In this document: piece after piece, positions 1 to 9,827 of the stretch
How the letters are laid out: each line of letters begins with the position of its first letter
How positions within the stretch are numbered: position 1 is the stretch's first letter
Origin: Isoalcanivorax pacificus W11-5
GTDB lineage: Bacteria > Pseudomonadota > Gammaproteobacteria > Pseudomonadales > Alcanivoracaceae
Length of the DNA stretch: 64,000 nt
NCBI RefSeq assembly: GCF_000299335.2
Contig: NZ_CP004387.1
Location: forward strand, 3,364,994-3,428,993
Direction: 5' to 3'
Program-made: the position numbers and the translations under genes
Notes under the pieces: model-generated
The model's input: only the letters and a program-made list of their open reading frames with translations
Told to the model about the DNA's origin: nothing
Databases searched by the model: none

Positions 1-984
1 CTGCTGTTCACCACCGGCCAGCCGCAGCGCACCGGCAAACGCAATCATGGCGCCGTTATCGGTGCACAATGCCTGACGCGGATAACACACCCGCACCGGC
101 TTGTGGCCACGGGCCGGCTTCGCCAGCGCCTCTGCCAGCCGGGCGCGCAGGCGCCGGTTGGCGCTGACGCCCCCGGCCATCACCAGAGTGTCGTGGCCGG
201 TCTGCTGCATGGCCCGGCGGCATTTGATCACCAGCGTCTCCACCACCGCTTCCTCGAACGCACGGGCAATATCGGCGCGGTCCTGCTCGCTCAGCGCCTC
301 CTTGCCGCCGCACTCGGCGATGGTGTTCAGGCAATAGGTCTTCAGGCCCGAGAAGCTGAAATCCAGCCCTGGCCGGTCGGTCATCGGGCGCGGGAAGGTA
401 AAGCGCGCCGGGTCGCCCTGCTCCGCCAGCGCACTGATGCGCGGGCCACCGGGATAGCCCAGCCCCATCATCTTGGCGGCCTTGTCGAACGCTTCCCCGG
501 CAGCATCGTCCAGCGATTCGCCCAGCAGGTGGTAATCCCCCAGGCTGCGTGCCTCCAGCAGCAGGGTGTGGCCGCCGCTGACCAGCAACGCCACGAACGG
601 AAACGCCGGCGGCTCGTCTTCCAGCAGCGGCGCCAGCAAATGGCCTTCCATATGATGCACCGCCACCGCCGGAATGCCCCAGCCAAACGCCAGCGAACGC
701 GCCGCCGCCGCGCCGACCAGCAGCGCCCCGGCCAGGCCGGGGCCGGCAGTATAGGCCACGCCGTCGATGTCCGCCGCCGTGCAGCCGGCCTGGTCCATCA
801 CCTGTTGCACCAGCGGCAGCAGGCGCCGCACATGGTCACGGCTGGCCAGTTCCGGCACCACGCCACCGTGCTCGGCGTGCATGGCCACCTGGCTGTACAG
901 GGCTTCCGCCAGCAGGCCGCGCGCCGTGTCGTACAGCGCCACGCCGGTCTCGTCACAGCTTGTTTCTATACCCAGTACACGCAT
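1..984 (-). CDS. tsaD: tRNA N6-adenosine threonylcarbamoyltransferase TsaD (3' end cut by window)
   Basis: TsaD transfers the threonylcarbamoyl group onto A37 of tRNAs that read ANN codons, working in the cytoplasm with TsaB and TsaE. The protein starts [19 protein letters not shown] at the ATG complementary to 982-984, the classic ASKHA/Kae1 N-terminus, and carries the metal-binding HHMEGH motif and the glycine-rich [13 protein letters not shown] segment. 328 codons are visible; the family is about 340 residues, so only a short C-terminus lies beyond base 1. It is divergent from rpsU, the arrangement usual in gammaproteobacteria. Nothing odd is seen. Confidence 0.97.
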   Translation of the reverse strand, partial: MRVLGIETSCDETGVALYDTARGLLAEALYSQVAMHAEHGGVVPELASRDHVRRLLPLVQQVMDQAGCTAADIDGVAYTAGPGLAGALLVGAAAARSLAFGWGIPAVAVHHMEGHLLAPLLEDEPPAFPFVALLVSGGHTLLLEARSLGDYHLLGESLDDAAGEAFDKAAKMMGLGYPGGPRISALAEQGDPARFTFPRPMTDRPGLDFSFSGLKTYCLNTIAECGGKEALSEQDRADIARAFEEAVVETLVIKCRRAMQQTGHDTLVMAGGVSANRRLRARLAEALAKPARGHKPVRVCYPRQALCTDNGAMIAFAGALRLAGGEQQ

Positions 985-1082
985 CAGGGCCTCGGGTTCA
1001 GGGGCGGGTCAGGGGGCGGATGATAGTCGCCGGCCACGCGAGGGGCCAGTTTCAGGCCCGATATCGGGCCTGCCGGGCTGCT

Positions 1083-1110
1083 TTGCAAATCCTCCGGGCT
1101 CCGGTAGAAT
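1083..1110 (+). promoter_or_regulatory. Candidate sigma70 promoter for rpsU
   Basis: TTGCAA at 1083-1088 and TAGAAT at 1105-1110 are separated by 16 bases and lie about 90 bases upstream of rpsU, in the tsaD-rpsU divergent gap. Found by eye from consensus match only. Confidence 0.45.
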
Positions 1111-1200
1111 GCCGCGCTCTCCGTGTCCGCACGGACATACAGAACCGAGTCCAGGGCGGTGCCCATCGGGCCGACCTGAACAACACAAGGGTAAGATTGC

Positions 1201-1416
1201 ATGCCGCAAGTACGTGTAAAAGAAGGCGAACCGTTTGACGTGGCCCTGCGCCGTTTCAAGCGCTCCTGCGAGAAGGCCGGTGTTCTGGCCGAAGTGCGTC
1301 GTCGCGAGTTTTACGAAAAGCCGACCCAGGAACGCAAGCGCAAGCGTGCCGCCGCTGTAAAACGCCACCTGAAAAAGGTGTCGCGCGAGCAACTGCACCG
1401 CAAGCGTCTGTACTGA
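1201..1416 (+). CDS. rpsU: 30S ribosomal protein bS21
   Basis: This small, basic protein of the 30S subunit takes part in translation initiation. The 71 residues begin [20 protein letters not shown] and end in a Lys/Arg-rich helix finishing RKRLY, full length for bS21. It opens the macromolecular-synthesis locus rpsU-yqeY-dnaG-rpoD, which links translation, replication priming and transcription initiation. yqeY follows 71 bases downstream. Confidence 0.98.
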   Translation: MPQVRVKEGEPFDVALRRFKRSCEKAGVLAEVRRREFYEKPTQERKRKRAAAVKRHLKKVSREQLHRKRLY

Positions 1417-1487
1417 TCGGCCTTTCCGGCCGTTAGTACCTTCCGCTTCAGGCCTATTTTTCAGGCGTATTTCTCAGGAGCGCCCCG

Positions 1488-1937
1488 ATGAGCGACATCA
1501 AGGCCAGCCTGACCAGTGCCATGAAGGATGCCATGCGCGCCAGGGACAGCGTCCGTCTGGGCGTCATCCGCATGGCCCTGGCCGCCTTCAAGCAGGTCGA
1601 GGTGGACGAGCGCATCGAGGTCTCTGACGAGCGCGCGCTGGTGATCATGGACAAGCTGGTCAAACAGCGCCAGGACGCCGCCACGCAATACGCCGATGCC
1701 GGCCGCCAGGAACTGGCGGATACCGAACTGGCCGAGATTGAGGTGCTGCGCGAATTCCTGCCGGCACCGCTCTCCGAGGCCGAGATCGACGCCCTCATCG
1801 ACCAGGCCATTGCCGCCACCGGTGCCGCCGGCATGCAGGACATGGGCAAGGTGATGGGCCAGCTCAAGCCGCAACTGCAGGGCCGCGCCGACATGGGCGC
1901 CGTCAGCGGCCGTATCAAGGCGCGCCTGAGCGCCTGA
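1488..1937 (+). CDS. GatB/YqeY domain protein
   Basis: This 149-residue cytoplasmic protein belongs to the YqeY family, related to the C-terminal tRNA-binding tail domain of GatB (aspartyl/glutamyl-tRNA amidotransferase subunit B). It starts MSDIKASLTSAMKDAMRARD and has the family's helical layout, including a REFLPAPLSEAEIDALI stretch and a C-terminal GRADMGAVSGRIKARL segment. A GGAG ribosome-binding site lies a few bases upstream. It sits between rpsU and dnaG as in Pseudomonas, where it is uncharacterised; a role in tRNA metabolism is only inferred from the domain. Confidence 0.93.
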   Translation: MSDIKASLTSAMKDAMRARDSVRLGVIRMALAAFKQVEVDERIEVSDERALVIMDKLVKQRQDAATQYADAGRQELADTELAEIEVLREFLPAPLSEAEIDALIDQAIAATGAAGMQDMGKVMGQLKPQLQGRADMGAVSGRIKARLSA

Positions 1938-2037
1938 TTTCGCTCCATTGCGTCACATTCCCGCATATCGCCGGTGCGCTGGGCGCCCCGGCGTCGTGCC
2001 GTTACACTCTGGCTCTCACACCTGACTGCGACAGCCC

Positions 2038-3951
2038 ATGGCACGTATTCCGGAATCCTTCATTCAGGACCTCCTGGCCCGCACCGATCTGGTCGAGCTG
2101 GTGGATGCCCGCGTCCCGCTGAAGAAGACCGGCCGCAACTACAGCGCCTGCTGCCCGTTCCACAACGAGAAGACCCCCTCGTTCACCGTCGCCCCCGACA
2201 AGCAGTTCTATTACTGCTTTGGCTGCGGCGCCAAGGGCAACGCGGTCGGCTTCCTGATGGAATACGAACACCTGAGCTTCCCCGAAGCCGTCAAGCAACT
2301 GGCCGACAAGGCCGGCGTGGAAGTGCCACGCGAGCGTGAAGACAGCGCCGAAGACCACGCCCGCCGCGACCACCTGCAAAGCCTGTACGACCTGCTCGCC
2401 CGCGCCGACCGCTTCTACCGCCAGCAGCTGAAAAGCGCCCCGGAGCGCCAGCGCGCGGTGCACTACCTCAAGGGCCGCGGCCTCAGCGGCGAAGTCGCTG
2501 CCCGCTTCGGCCTGGGCTTTGCCCCGCCCGGCTTCGACAACCTGATCAGCAACCTGTCGCTGGACAACCACGGCCTGGAACAGGCCCTGGAAGCCGGCCT
2601 GCTGGTGCGCCGCGACGACACCGGCCGCACCTACGACAAATTTCGCGACCGCATCATGTTCCCGATCCGCGACAGCCGTGGCCGCACCATCGGTTTCGGC
2701 GGGCGCCTGCTCGGCGACGGCAAACCGAAATACCTGAACTCCCCGGAAACCCCGGTGTTCCACAAGGGCCGCGAGCTGTACGGCCTGTGGGAATGGCGCC
2801 AGAGCCGCGACAAGTCACCGCAACTGTTCGTCGTCGAGGGCTACATGGACGTGATCGCCATGGCCCAGCACGGCATGCCGAACGTGGTCGCCACCCTCGG
2901 CACCGCCACCACCGAAGACCACGCCCACAAGCTGTTCCGCCAAGTGGACGAGGTGGTGTTCTGCTTCGACGGCGACGACGCCGGCCGCCGCGCCGCCTGG
3001 CGGGCACTGGAATCGGCCCTGAGCGTGCTGGAGGACGGCAAACAGGCGCGCTTCCTGTTCCTGCCCGATGGCGACGACCCGGACACCCTGATCCGCCGCG
3101 AGGGCCGCGAGAGCCTGCTGGCCCGCGCCGAGGAAGCGCCGACACTGTCCCACTTCCTGTTCAGCCACCTGGCCGAGGGCCTCAACACCGACTCCGTCGA
3201 CGGCCGCGCCCGGCTGGCCCGGCTGGCCATGCCCTACATCCAGCGCACCAAAGGCGACTTCTACCGCAGCCTGCTGCGCAAGGAACTGGCCACCCGCACG
3301 CGCCTGGACGAAGACGAACTGCGCCAGCTCGAACCGGCTGCCGCGCCGGCCCGGCCCGCCGCCCCGCGCGACGCGCCGCCACACAGCGCACCGCCGCCGG
3401 ATGACGGCTACGACTACGGCTACAGCGCACCCCCGGAGCGCGAGCCAGACTTCATACCGCCCGGCTACGGCGCCCAGACACCCAAGCGCCGCAACAAGCC
3501 TGACGCCCCCCGCAGCAGCACCCTGAGCCTGGCGGAACGCCTCACGTGCGTCTTGCTGAACGTGCCCTCGCTGGTAAGCGAACACCCACTTCCGGCCGAT
3601 ATCGAAGAGCTGGAACTGCCCAACCTCGACCTGCTGCTGCAGGTGGCCGACCTGCTGCGCGACCAGCCGGACCTGCCGCCCGCCGCACTGCTGGGCACCA
3701 TCATGGCCCTGGAACAGGGCGAGAGCCTCACCCGCCTGCTGCGCGAGACCCTGCGCCCGGCCATGGACGAGATCACCGCGCGCCGCTACTGGCGCGACGC
3801 CCTGAAAAAACTGGAAGTGACCCAGCTCGAAAACGCCATCGCCCGGGAACAGGCCGCCCCCGCGCCGGACATCCGCCGCCTGGCGGCACTGAGCAAGGCC
3901 CTCAGCGACGCCCGCCTGACCCTGGCCGCGCCGCTGCACAGCCCGTCCTGA
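2038..3951 (+). CDS. dnaG: DNA primase DnaG
   Basis: DnaG synthesises RNA primers at the replication fork together with DnaB helicase. Of 637 residues, the N-terminus holds the CHC2 zinc finger (CCPFH about residue 39, YCFGCGAKG about residue 60). The middle has the catalytic core and TOPRIM domain (VVEGYMDVIAMAQHG, CFDGDDAGRRAAWRALE). After a Pro/Ala-rich linker (about 440-490), the C-terminal third is the DnaB-interacting helical domain. It starts at ATG 2038, 100 bases after yqeY. Length and domain order are normal. The large open frames on the opposite strand here are codon-bias shadows. Confidence 0.98.
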   Translation: MARIPESFIQDLLARTDLVELVDARVPLKKTGRNYSACCPFHNEKTPSFTVAPDKQFYYCFGCGAKGNAVGFLMEYEHLSFPEAVKQLADKAGVEVPREREDSAEDHARRDHLQSLYDLLARADRFYRQQLKSAPERQRAVHYLKGRGLSGEVAARFGLGFAPPGFDNLISNLSLDNHGLEQALEAGLLVRRDDTGRTYDKFRDRIMFPIRDSRGRTIGFGGRLLGDGKPKYLNSPETPVFHKGRELYGLWEWRQSRDKSPQLFVVEGYMDVIAMAQHGMPNVVATLGTATTEDHAHKLFRQVDEVVFCFDGDDAGRRAAWRALESALSVLEDGKQARFLFLPDGDDPDTLIRREGRESLLARAEEAPTLSHFLFSHLAEGLNTDSVDGRARLARLAMPYIQRTKGDFYRSLLRKELATRTRLDEDELRQLEPAAAPARPAAPRDAPPHSAPPPDDGYDYGYSAPPEREPDFIPPGYGAQTPKRRNKPDAPRSSTLSLAERLTCVLLNVPSLVSEHPLPADIEELELPNLDLLLQVADLLRDQPDLPPAALLGTIMALEQGESLTRLLRETLRPAMDEITARRYWRDALKKLEVTQLENAIAREQAAPAPDIRRLAALSKALSDARLTLAAPLHSPS

Positions 3952-4088
3952 ACGCTTGCAAAGACGCCCGGATGCCCCCATATCCGGACCACAGGAGGCC
4001 GCTCCTGCCACCCCGAGAACACGCCGCCCAGCCCCTTCCCACAGGCGCTGCGACCGGTGTTCGAGTAGGCATGGCACAGCGCTTCCAG

Positions 4089-4094
4089 TATAAT
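4089..4094 (+). promoter_or_regulatory. Candidate -10 element of an internal rpoD promoter
   Basis: A perfect TATAAT lies 44 bases upstream of the chosen rpoD start; no good -35 is visible about 17 bases before it. Transcription would begin near 4101, which argues against the in-frame TTG at 4102 being the rpoD start. Confidence 0.45.
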
Positions 4095-4137
4095 CCGCCG
4101 CTTGGCTAATCCCGCTTCACCAACCACGGGCCGCGAC

Positions 4138-6018
<1,881 letters not shown>

Positions 6019-6037
6019 TCAGGGGTTGCAAAAGCAC

Positions 6038-6071
6038 AAAGGCCGCTGAATAATTCAGCGGCCTTTGTTTT
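6038..6071 (+). terminator. Rho-independent terminator of the rpsU-rpoD locus
   Basis: A 13-bp perfect stem (6038-6050 with 6054-6066) with a 3-base loop is followed by a T-rich tail, 20 bases after the rpoD stop. Confidence 0.9.
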
Positions 6072-6134
6072 ATGAGCGGCCAGCCAGAGCCGTGAGCGTT
6101 AAAATAGTGAAAAGCAGAATATCGTGATTTATTT

Positions 6135-6211
<77 letters not shown>

Positions 6212-6444
6212 TACTTAGTAAAAACTTAAAGCGGCCAAGATAGATATTTACTCTGGCCCACGCCAAGCATCTCATGAAGGGGAACTCCCTCTTGGCGCTG
6301 CAGTTTTTCTCCATCAGACTCCACATGCGGCCACACTCTTAACTCCTCACAAAAAATTAAATATTATTCACGTAAAAAATCAATGCTCCACCAACACGGA
6401 GAAAGACTTTAAATAAAGCTGTGCATCGAAGCAGGAAAAGCCGC
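6212..6444. other. Intergenic, relatively AT-rich, no gene seen
   Basis: This 233-base gap lies between the tRNA and the convergent response-regulator gene. It is noticeably richer in A and T than its surroundings. I see no coding frame, clear hairpin terminator or repeat. Confidence 0.6.
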
Positions 6445-7050
6445 TCAATCCAGAATAAAGCCCAACTGCCGCGCCTTCAGCACCGCCTGCGTCCGGTTAT
6501 CACACTCAAACAACCCCAACAAATCCGACACATATTCCCTCACCGTCGCCGGCGAAATATTCAGCTGCGCCGCGATCTCCTTGTTCGGCAACCCGAGCGA
6601 CAACAATTCCAGCGTAGCAAGCTGACGCGGTGACAACATCACATGGCCGGTATGCGCCTGCCCACCCACAATCACCGTCTCGCCGTCCATGATGTCCCGC
6701 AACGCTTTGATCATTGCTGCCTTGGTACTGGTCTTGGCAATAAAGCTGTCGGCGCCAAGCTGGAGCATCTGCTGGATGCTGGCGTGGTGATCGACGGTGG
6801 AGATCACCACCAGCGGCAGTGCCGGGTAGCGGGTCTTGATTTCTCTGAGGCCATTGAGGCCGGTGGTGCCGGGAAGATGGATATCAAACAACACCAGCGC
6901 AATATCCTGATGCGTGGCCAGGGCCACCTTGGCGGCGTCGAAGTCGGCGGCCTCGATGACCTGGATGTCGGGGAAGGCGTCATGCAGCAGCAGGCGCAGG
7001 CCGTCCCGGTATAGTGCGTGATCTTCGGTTATCAGTACCTTGGCGGTCAT
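6445..7050 (-). CDS. LuxR/NarL-family response regulator
   Basis: This 201-residue two-component response regulator has an N-terminal receiver domain with acidic pocket E9/D10, phospho-acceptor D56 (VLFDIHLPG) and conserved K106 (FIAKTS). The C-terminal LuxR-type helix-turn-helix runs from about residue 137 (SPRQLATLELLSLGLPNKEIAAQL). It should bind DNA as a phosphorylated dimer. It lies 92 bases downstream of the sensor kinase on the same strand and is its obvious partner. Targets are unknown; the neighbouring deiminase operon is an untested possibility. Confidence 0.93.
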   Translation of the reverse strand: MTAKVLITEDHALYRDGLRLLLHDAFPDIQVIEAADFDAAKVALATHQDIALVLFDIHLPGTTGLNGLREIKTRYPALPLVVISTVDHHASIQQMLQLGADSFIAKTSTKAAMIKALRDIMDGETVIVGGQAHTGHVMLSPRQLATLELLSLGLPNKEIAAQLNISPATVREYVSDLLGLFECDNRTQAVLKARQLGFILD

Positions 7051-7142
7051 GGGTCGGGCTCATGCTGGCCGGGGTTGCGGGGCGCGCCTTAACAATGGGC
7101 ACGCGCAAGGACCGTATCACGTCCACCACCCGAGCGGCGTGT

Positions 7143-9473
7143 TTACGTTGGCATATCCAGGCTCATCGGTGACTGACGCCGCCGGGCGGCCACATTCAGC
7201 AACGCCCGCAACTGGGACGGCAGAAGCTGTGGGGATACCGCGATCCACTGCGCCGGCAACGCCGCGTCTGTGGCGCACACACAGGCTGCCACGAGGTCCC
7301 GGGCCAGCCGCTGCACAGCGTCCGCCGGCAGCGCCGTCTGTGTGAGCGCGGCATCGTCACAGAGCAGCACGGCGGCGGGCCAGCCGGATTGCCAAGCCTC
7401 GTCCACGGAACGGAACACCGAGACCTGGCATTGCCAGCTCTGCAGGCGCGCAGACAACGCATCCCTGAGTGCATCGTCCTGGATAATCAGGCTCACCTTC
7501 AATGCGCTGTCGCCCTGGTCCGCCGCTGCTGACCGTGGCAACGCCGGGTCTGCCAACACCGGCACGCTCAGGGTAAACGTGCTGCCCTGGCCGGGTCTGG
7601 AGATCACGTTCACAGGGTGCTCCAGCAGTTCAGCGATATGCCTGACGATGGACAGGCCGATGCCGGCCCCTTCGGTTTTCTGCGGCACGTCGGCAGCGCG
7701 GTGGTAGATATCAAAGATATGCTGCTGCACGCTGTCGTCCATGCCGCAGCCGGTATCCAGCACCTGGATGGCGACCTGGCGGCCGCGCCGACGACAGCCC
7801 ACCACGACCCGCCCGGTGTCGGTATATTTCACGGCGTTGGAGACCAGATTGCGCAACATGCGATCAAGCAGCATCGGGTCGCTGAAGACGGTTACGGAGC
7901 AGGGGTGGAACCTCAGTTCAATGCCCTTCTCTCTCGCCAGCACCCGGTACTCGTTCTGCAGGCGCGCAAACAGGTCGTTGAGCTGAACAGCCTTCAACTC
8001 GGGCCGGATCGCACCGGATTCCAGTTTGCTAAGGTCCATGATCGACTTGAAAGATTCGCTCATCTGACGGTGCGTATTCTTCAGCCGGTAGAGTATTTTC
8101 TTGCCGTCCAACCCCTGGACATGCGGCTGCAAGTGCTCCAGAAAGATACTCATGGAATTGAGCGGCTGGCTCAGGTCATGGCTGCTCTGCGCAATAAAAC
8201 GCGACTTCGACTGGCTGAGGTATTCGGCCCTGACCTTTTCGTCGCGCAGGGCACGCACGCGCAGGATCAGCGCCACGGCGTGCAGCAGCATGTGCAAGAT
8301 CTGGATATAGAGCACATGAAGCATCTTGTAGGATTCGGTTACTTCCTGAAACGCCCGGGACGCCCCCTGCGTGACCAGCACCACTTGCAGCATCGAAAGC
8401 ACCACCGGGAACCAGCCGAGCAGATAAATAAAGTAGTAGCTACCTTCGCGGCGCACCTTGGCCACACCCGAGCCAAGAATCACCAGCGACACCACCAGGT
8501 AATCCAGCACGTACAGGCGTACTTTGGCTTCCATGGGCAATGCGGTGGCGAGCAGGCAGATCACCAACGTCAACAGCGCCGCGCCGACAAACACCTGAAA
8601 CCATCGCCCGGAGGCGCGGTTGATGCGGAGAAAACTGCCGGCGAAGGCCAGTTGTGTCATCAGGGTTGAAGAGACCAGCCACCAGAACCAGTCCGTCTCG
8701 ATATACGCCGATTGCCATATCAGCGCCGGGATGCTGCTGTGTCCCAGGTAATAGACAAGCATCAGCAGCGACGACAGCGCGCCCCAGAAAAAAGCGACTT
8801 CCGACATCAGCAACCAGCAGACCAGCCCCAGTACGACCAGGCCCAGGATGACGCCTATGGCCACCTTGAAAGCAAGGTCCAGGTGCATGGCCCAGGCCGC
8901 ATACTGCTGCCCGCTCATCAACCCGATGTAGGGATGCCAGGTGCCGCGCCGGGCGTTCAGTTCAACCACCACGAGATAGGATTTGCCGGCTTGCAGGTTG
9001 AGGTTCACCGCCCGGCCGAGGGTGTTGATATCCGTCGTGTCGCCATAGCCCCCCTTGCCGAACCGCTGCACAACCTGACCATCGTCACTCCGGACCAGCA
9101 CGCCCGATTGTCGGAAACCGAAATTGCTGATGTGGAGCATCCAGTCACTGGTCTGGGTCAGGTTGACGACGCGGGTATAGAGCCAGTACCGGCCGTGTTG
9201 CCTGAAATCCGGGGACAGGCCAAAGCGCTCACCCGCCGGCACGGTATCGGGAGCCTTGTCCAGCGCCAGGCCTTCCGGCGCGGGAATGAAACCTGAGGAA
9301 TACACATTGGAGATAAGAGGGTAACGGTTGTCCGGCCCGGTGAGTTCGATGGCGTGAAATTCCGTAGCGGCCTGCGCGACGCGCAGCCCGGCCAGCACCA
9401 TCACCAGGCAGACGATCAGAAACATGCCCACCGAAAAGCCGCGCTCCGCCCCGCACGATAATGGTCGATTCAT
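7143..9473 (-). CDS. 7TM-type hybrid sensor histidine kinase with degenerate receiver
   Basis: This 776-residue inner-membrane kinase has a signal/anchor helix (about 15-36) and a periplasmic 7TMR-DISM-like sensing domain (about 38-200). About seven hydrophobic helices follow (about 205-405). A HisKA domain holds phospho-acceptor H432 (SHDLSQPLNSM), and the HATPase_c domain has N (NLVSNAVKY), G1 (DTGCGM) and G2 (GAGIGLS) boxes. The last ~125 residues look receiver-like (LIIQDDALRDAL, LLCDD), but the usual Lys-Pro near the end is replaced by Ser-Pro, so it may not accept phosphate. It precedes the response regulator. The signal it senses is unknown. Confidence 0.9.
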   Translation of the reverse strand: MNRPLSCGAERGFSVGMFLIVCLVMVLAGLRVAQAATEFHAIELTGPDNRYPLISNVYSSGFIPAPEGLALDKAPDTVPAGERFGLSPDFRQHGRYWLYTRVVNLTQTSDWMLHISNFGFRQSGVLVRSDDGQVVQRFGKGGYGDTTDINTLGRAVNLNLQAGKSYLVVVELNARRGTWHPYIGLMSGQQYAAWAMHLDLAFKVAIGVILGLVVLGLVCWLLMSEVAFFWGALSSLLMLVYYLGHSSIPALIWQSAYIETDWFWWLVSSTLMTQLAFAGSFLRINRASGRWFQVFVGAALLTLVICLLATALPMEAKVRLYVLDYLVVSLVILGSGVAKVRREGSYYFIYLLGWFPVVLSMLQVVLVTQGASRAFQEVTESYKMLHVLYIQILHMLLHAVALILRVRALRDEKVRAEYLSQSKSRFIAQSSHDLSQPLNSMSIFLEHLQPHVQGLDGKKILYRLKNTHRQMSESFKSIMDLSKLESGAIRPELKAVQLNDLFARLQNEYRVLAREKGIELRFHPCSVTVFSDPMLLDRMLRNLVSNAVKYTDTGRVVVGCRRRGRQVAIQVLDTGCGMDDSVQQHIFDIYHRAADVPQKTEGAGIGLSIVRHIAELLEHPVNVISRPGQGSTFTLSVPVLADPALPRSAAADQGDSALKVSLIIQDDALRDALSARLQSWQCQVSVFRSVDEAWQSGWPAAVLLCDDAALTQTALPADAVQRLARDLVAACVCATDAALPAQWIAVSPQLLPSQLRALLNVAARRRQSPMSLDMPT

Positions 9474-9589
9474 GCAGTCTTCCTGTGACCAGGCCGGCCT
9501 GATAACCGGCGCTGGATGCCGTCACCGGCTGAACGACGCCCCAGCACGCCCCCGAATCGCCCATAATGCCTCACACGACGGTCTGTTGC

Positions 9590-9612
9590 GTACCCCGACA
9601 TCTGTCGGGTAC
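9590..9612. promoter_or_regulatory. Inverted repeat upstream of sensor kinase (possible operator)
   Basis: GTACCCCGACA and TGTCGGGTAC form a near-perfect palindrome with a one-base bulge around a two-base centre, about 120 bases upstream of the kinase start. An operator role is inference from symmetry and position. Confidence 0.3.
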
Positions 9613-9782
9613 CGCCTGTTGCGCCCTGTAGCAGTGATCACATTGATCCGATGGAGTGAGAGCAAGACAAGCCAGACCGGCGTGCTGGCCAACCCTGGCG
9701 CACGCCGGCCGTCTGATGGCGATGGATGCCGACCGCGGCGCCGGCCGGGTTCGCGTTCTGGCCAGGTTGTGTTGCTGCATCA

Positions 9783-9813
9783 GGGCGGGCCATCTGGCTC
9801 GCCCGCTCCCACA
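9783..9813 (-). repeat. REP-like palindromic element
   Basis: Read on the minus strand it gives TGTGGGAGCGGGCGAGCC and then a GC-rich pairing arm, resembling the Pseudomonas REP unit. It lies just beyond the stop of the NHL/M6-like gene and may act as a mRNA 3'-end stabiliser. Only one copy is seen in the window. Confidence 0.4.
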
Positions 9814-9827
9814 GGTTTGCCGCAGGC

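Larger units (their letters stand above)
9474..9827. other. Intergenic region between deiminase operon and sensor kinase
   Basis: This 354-base region has no convincing gene. It holds a short inverted repeat at 9590-9612 upstream of the kinase and a REP-like hairpin at 9783-9813 just after the preceding operon. The kinase promoter must lie here, but I cannot pick a confident -35/-10 pair. Confidence 0.6.

Noticed and set aside
4102-4137. TTG 4102 as the start of rpoD
   Set aside because: A TATAAT at 4089-4094 would start transcription at about this base, and the family N-terminus begins at the ATG at 4138.
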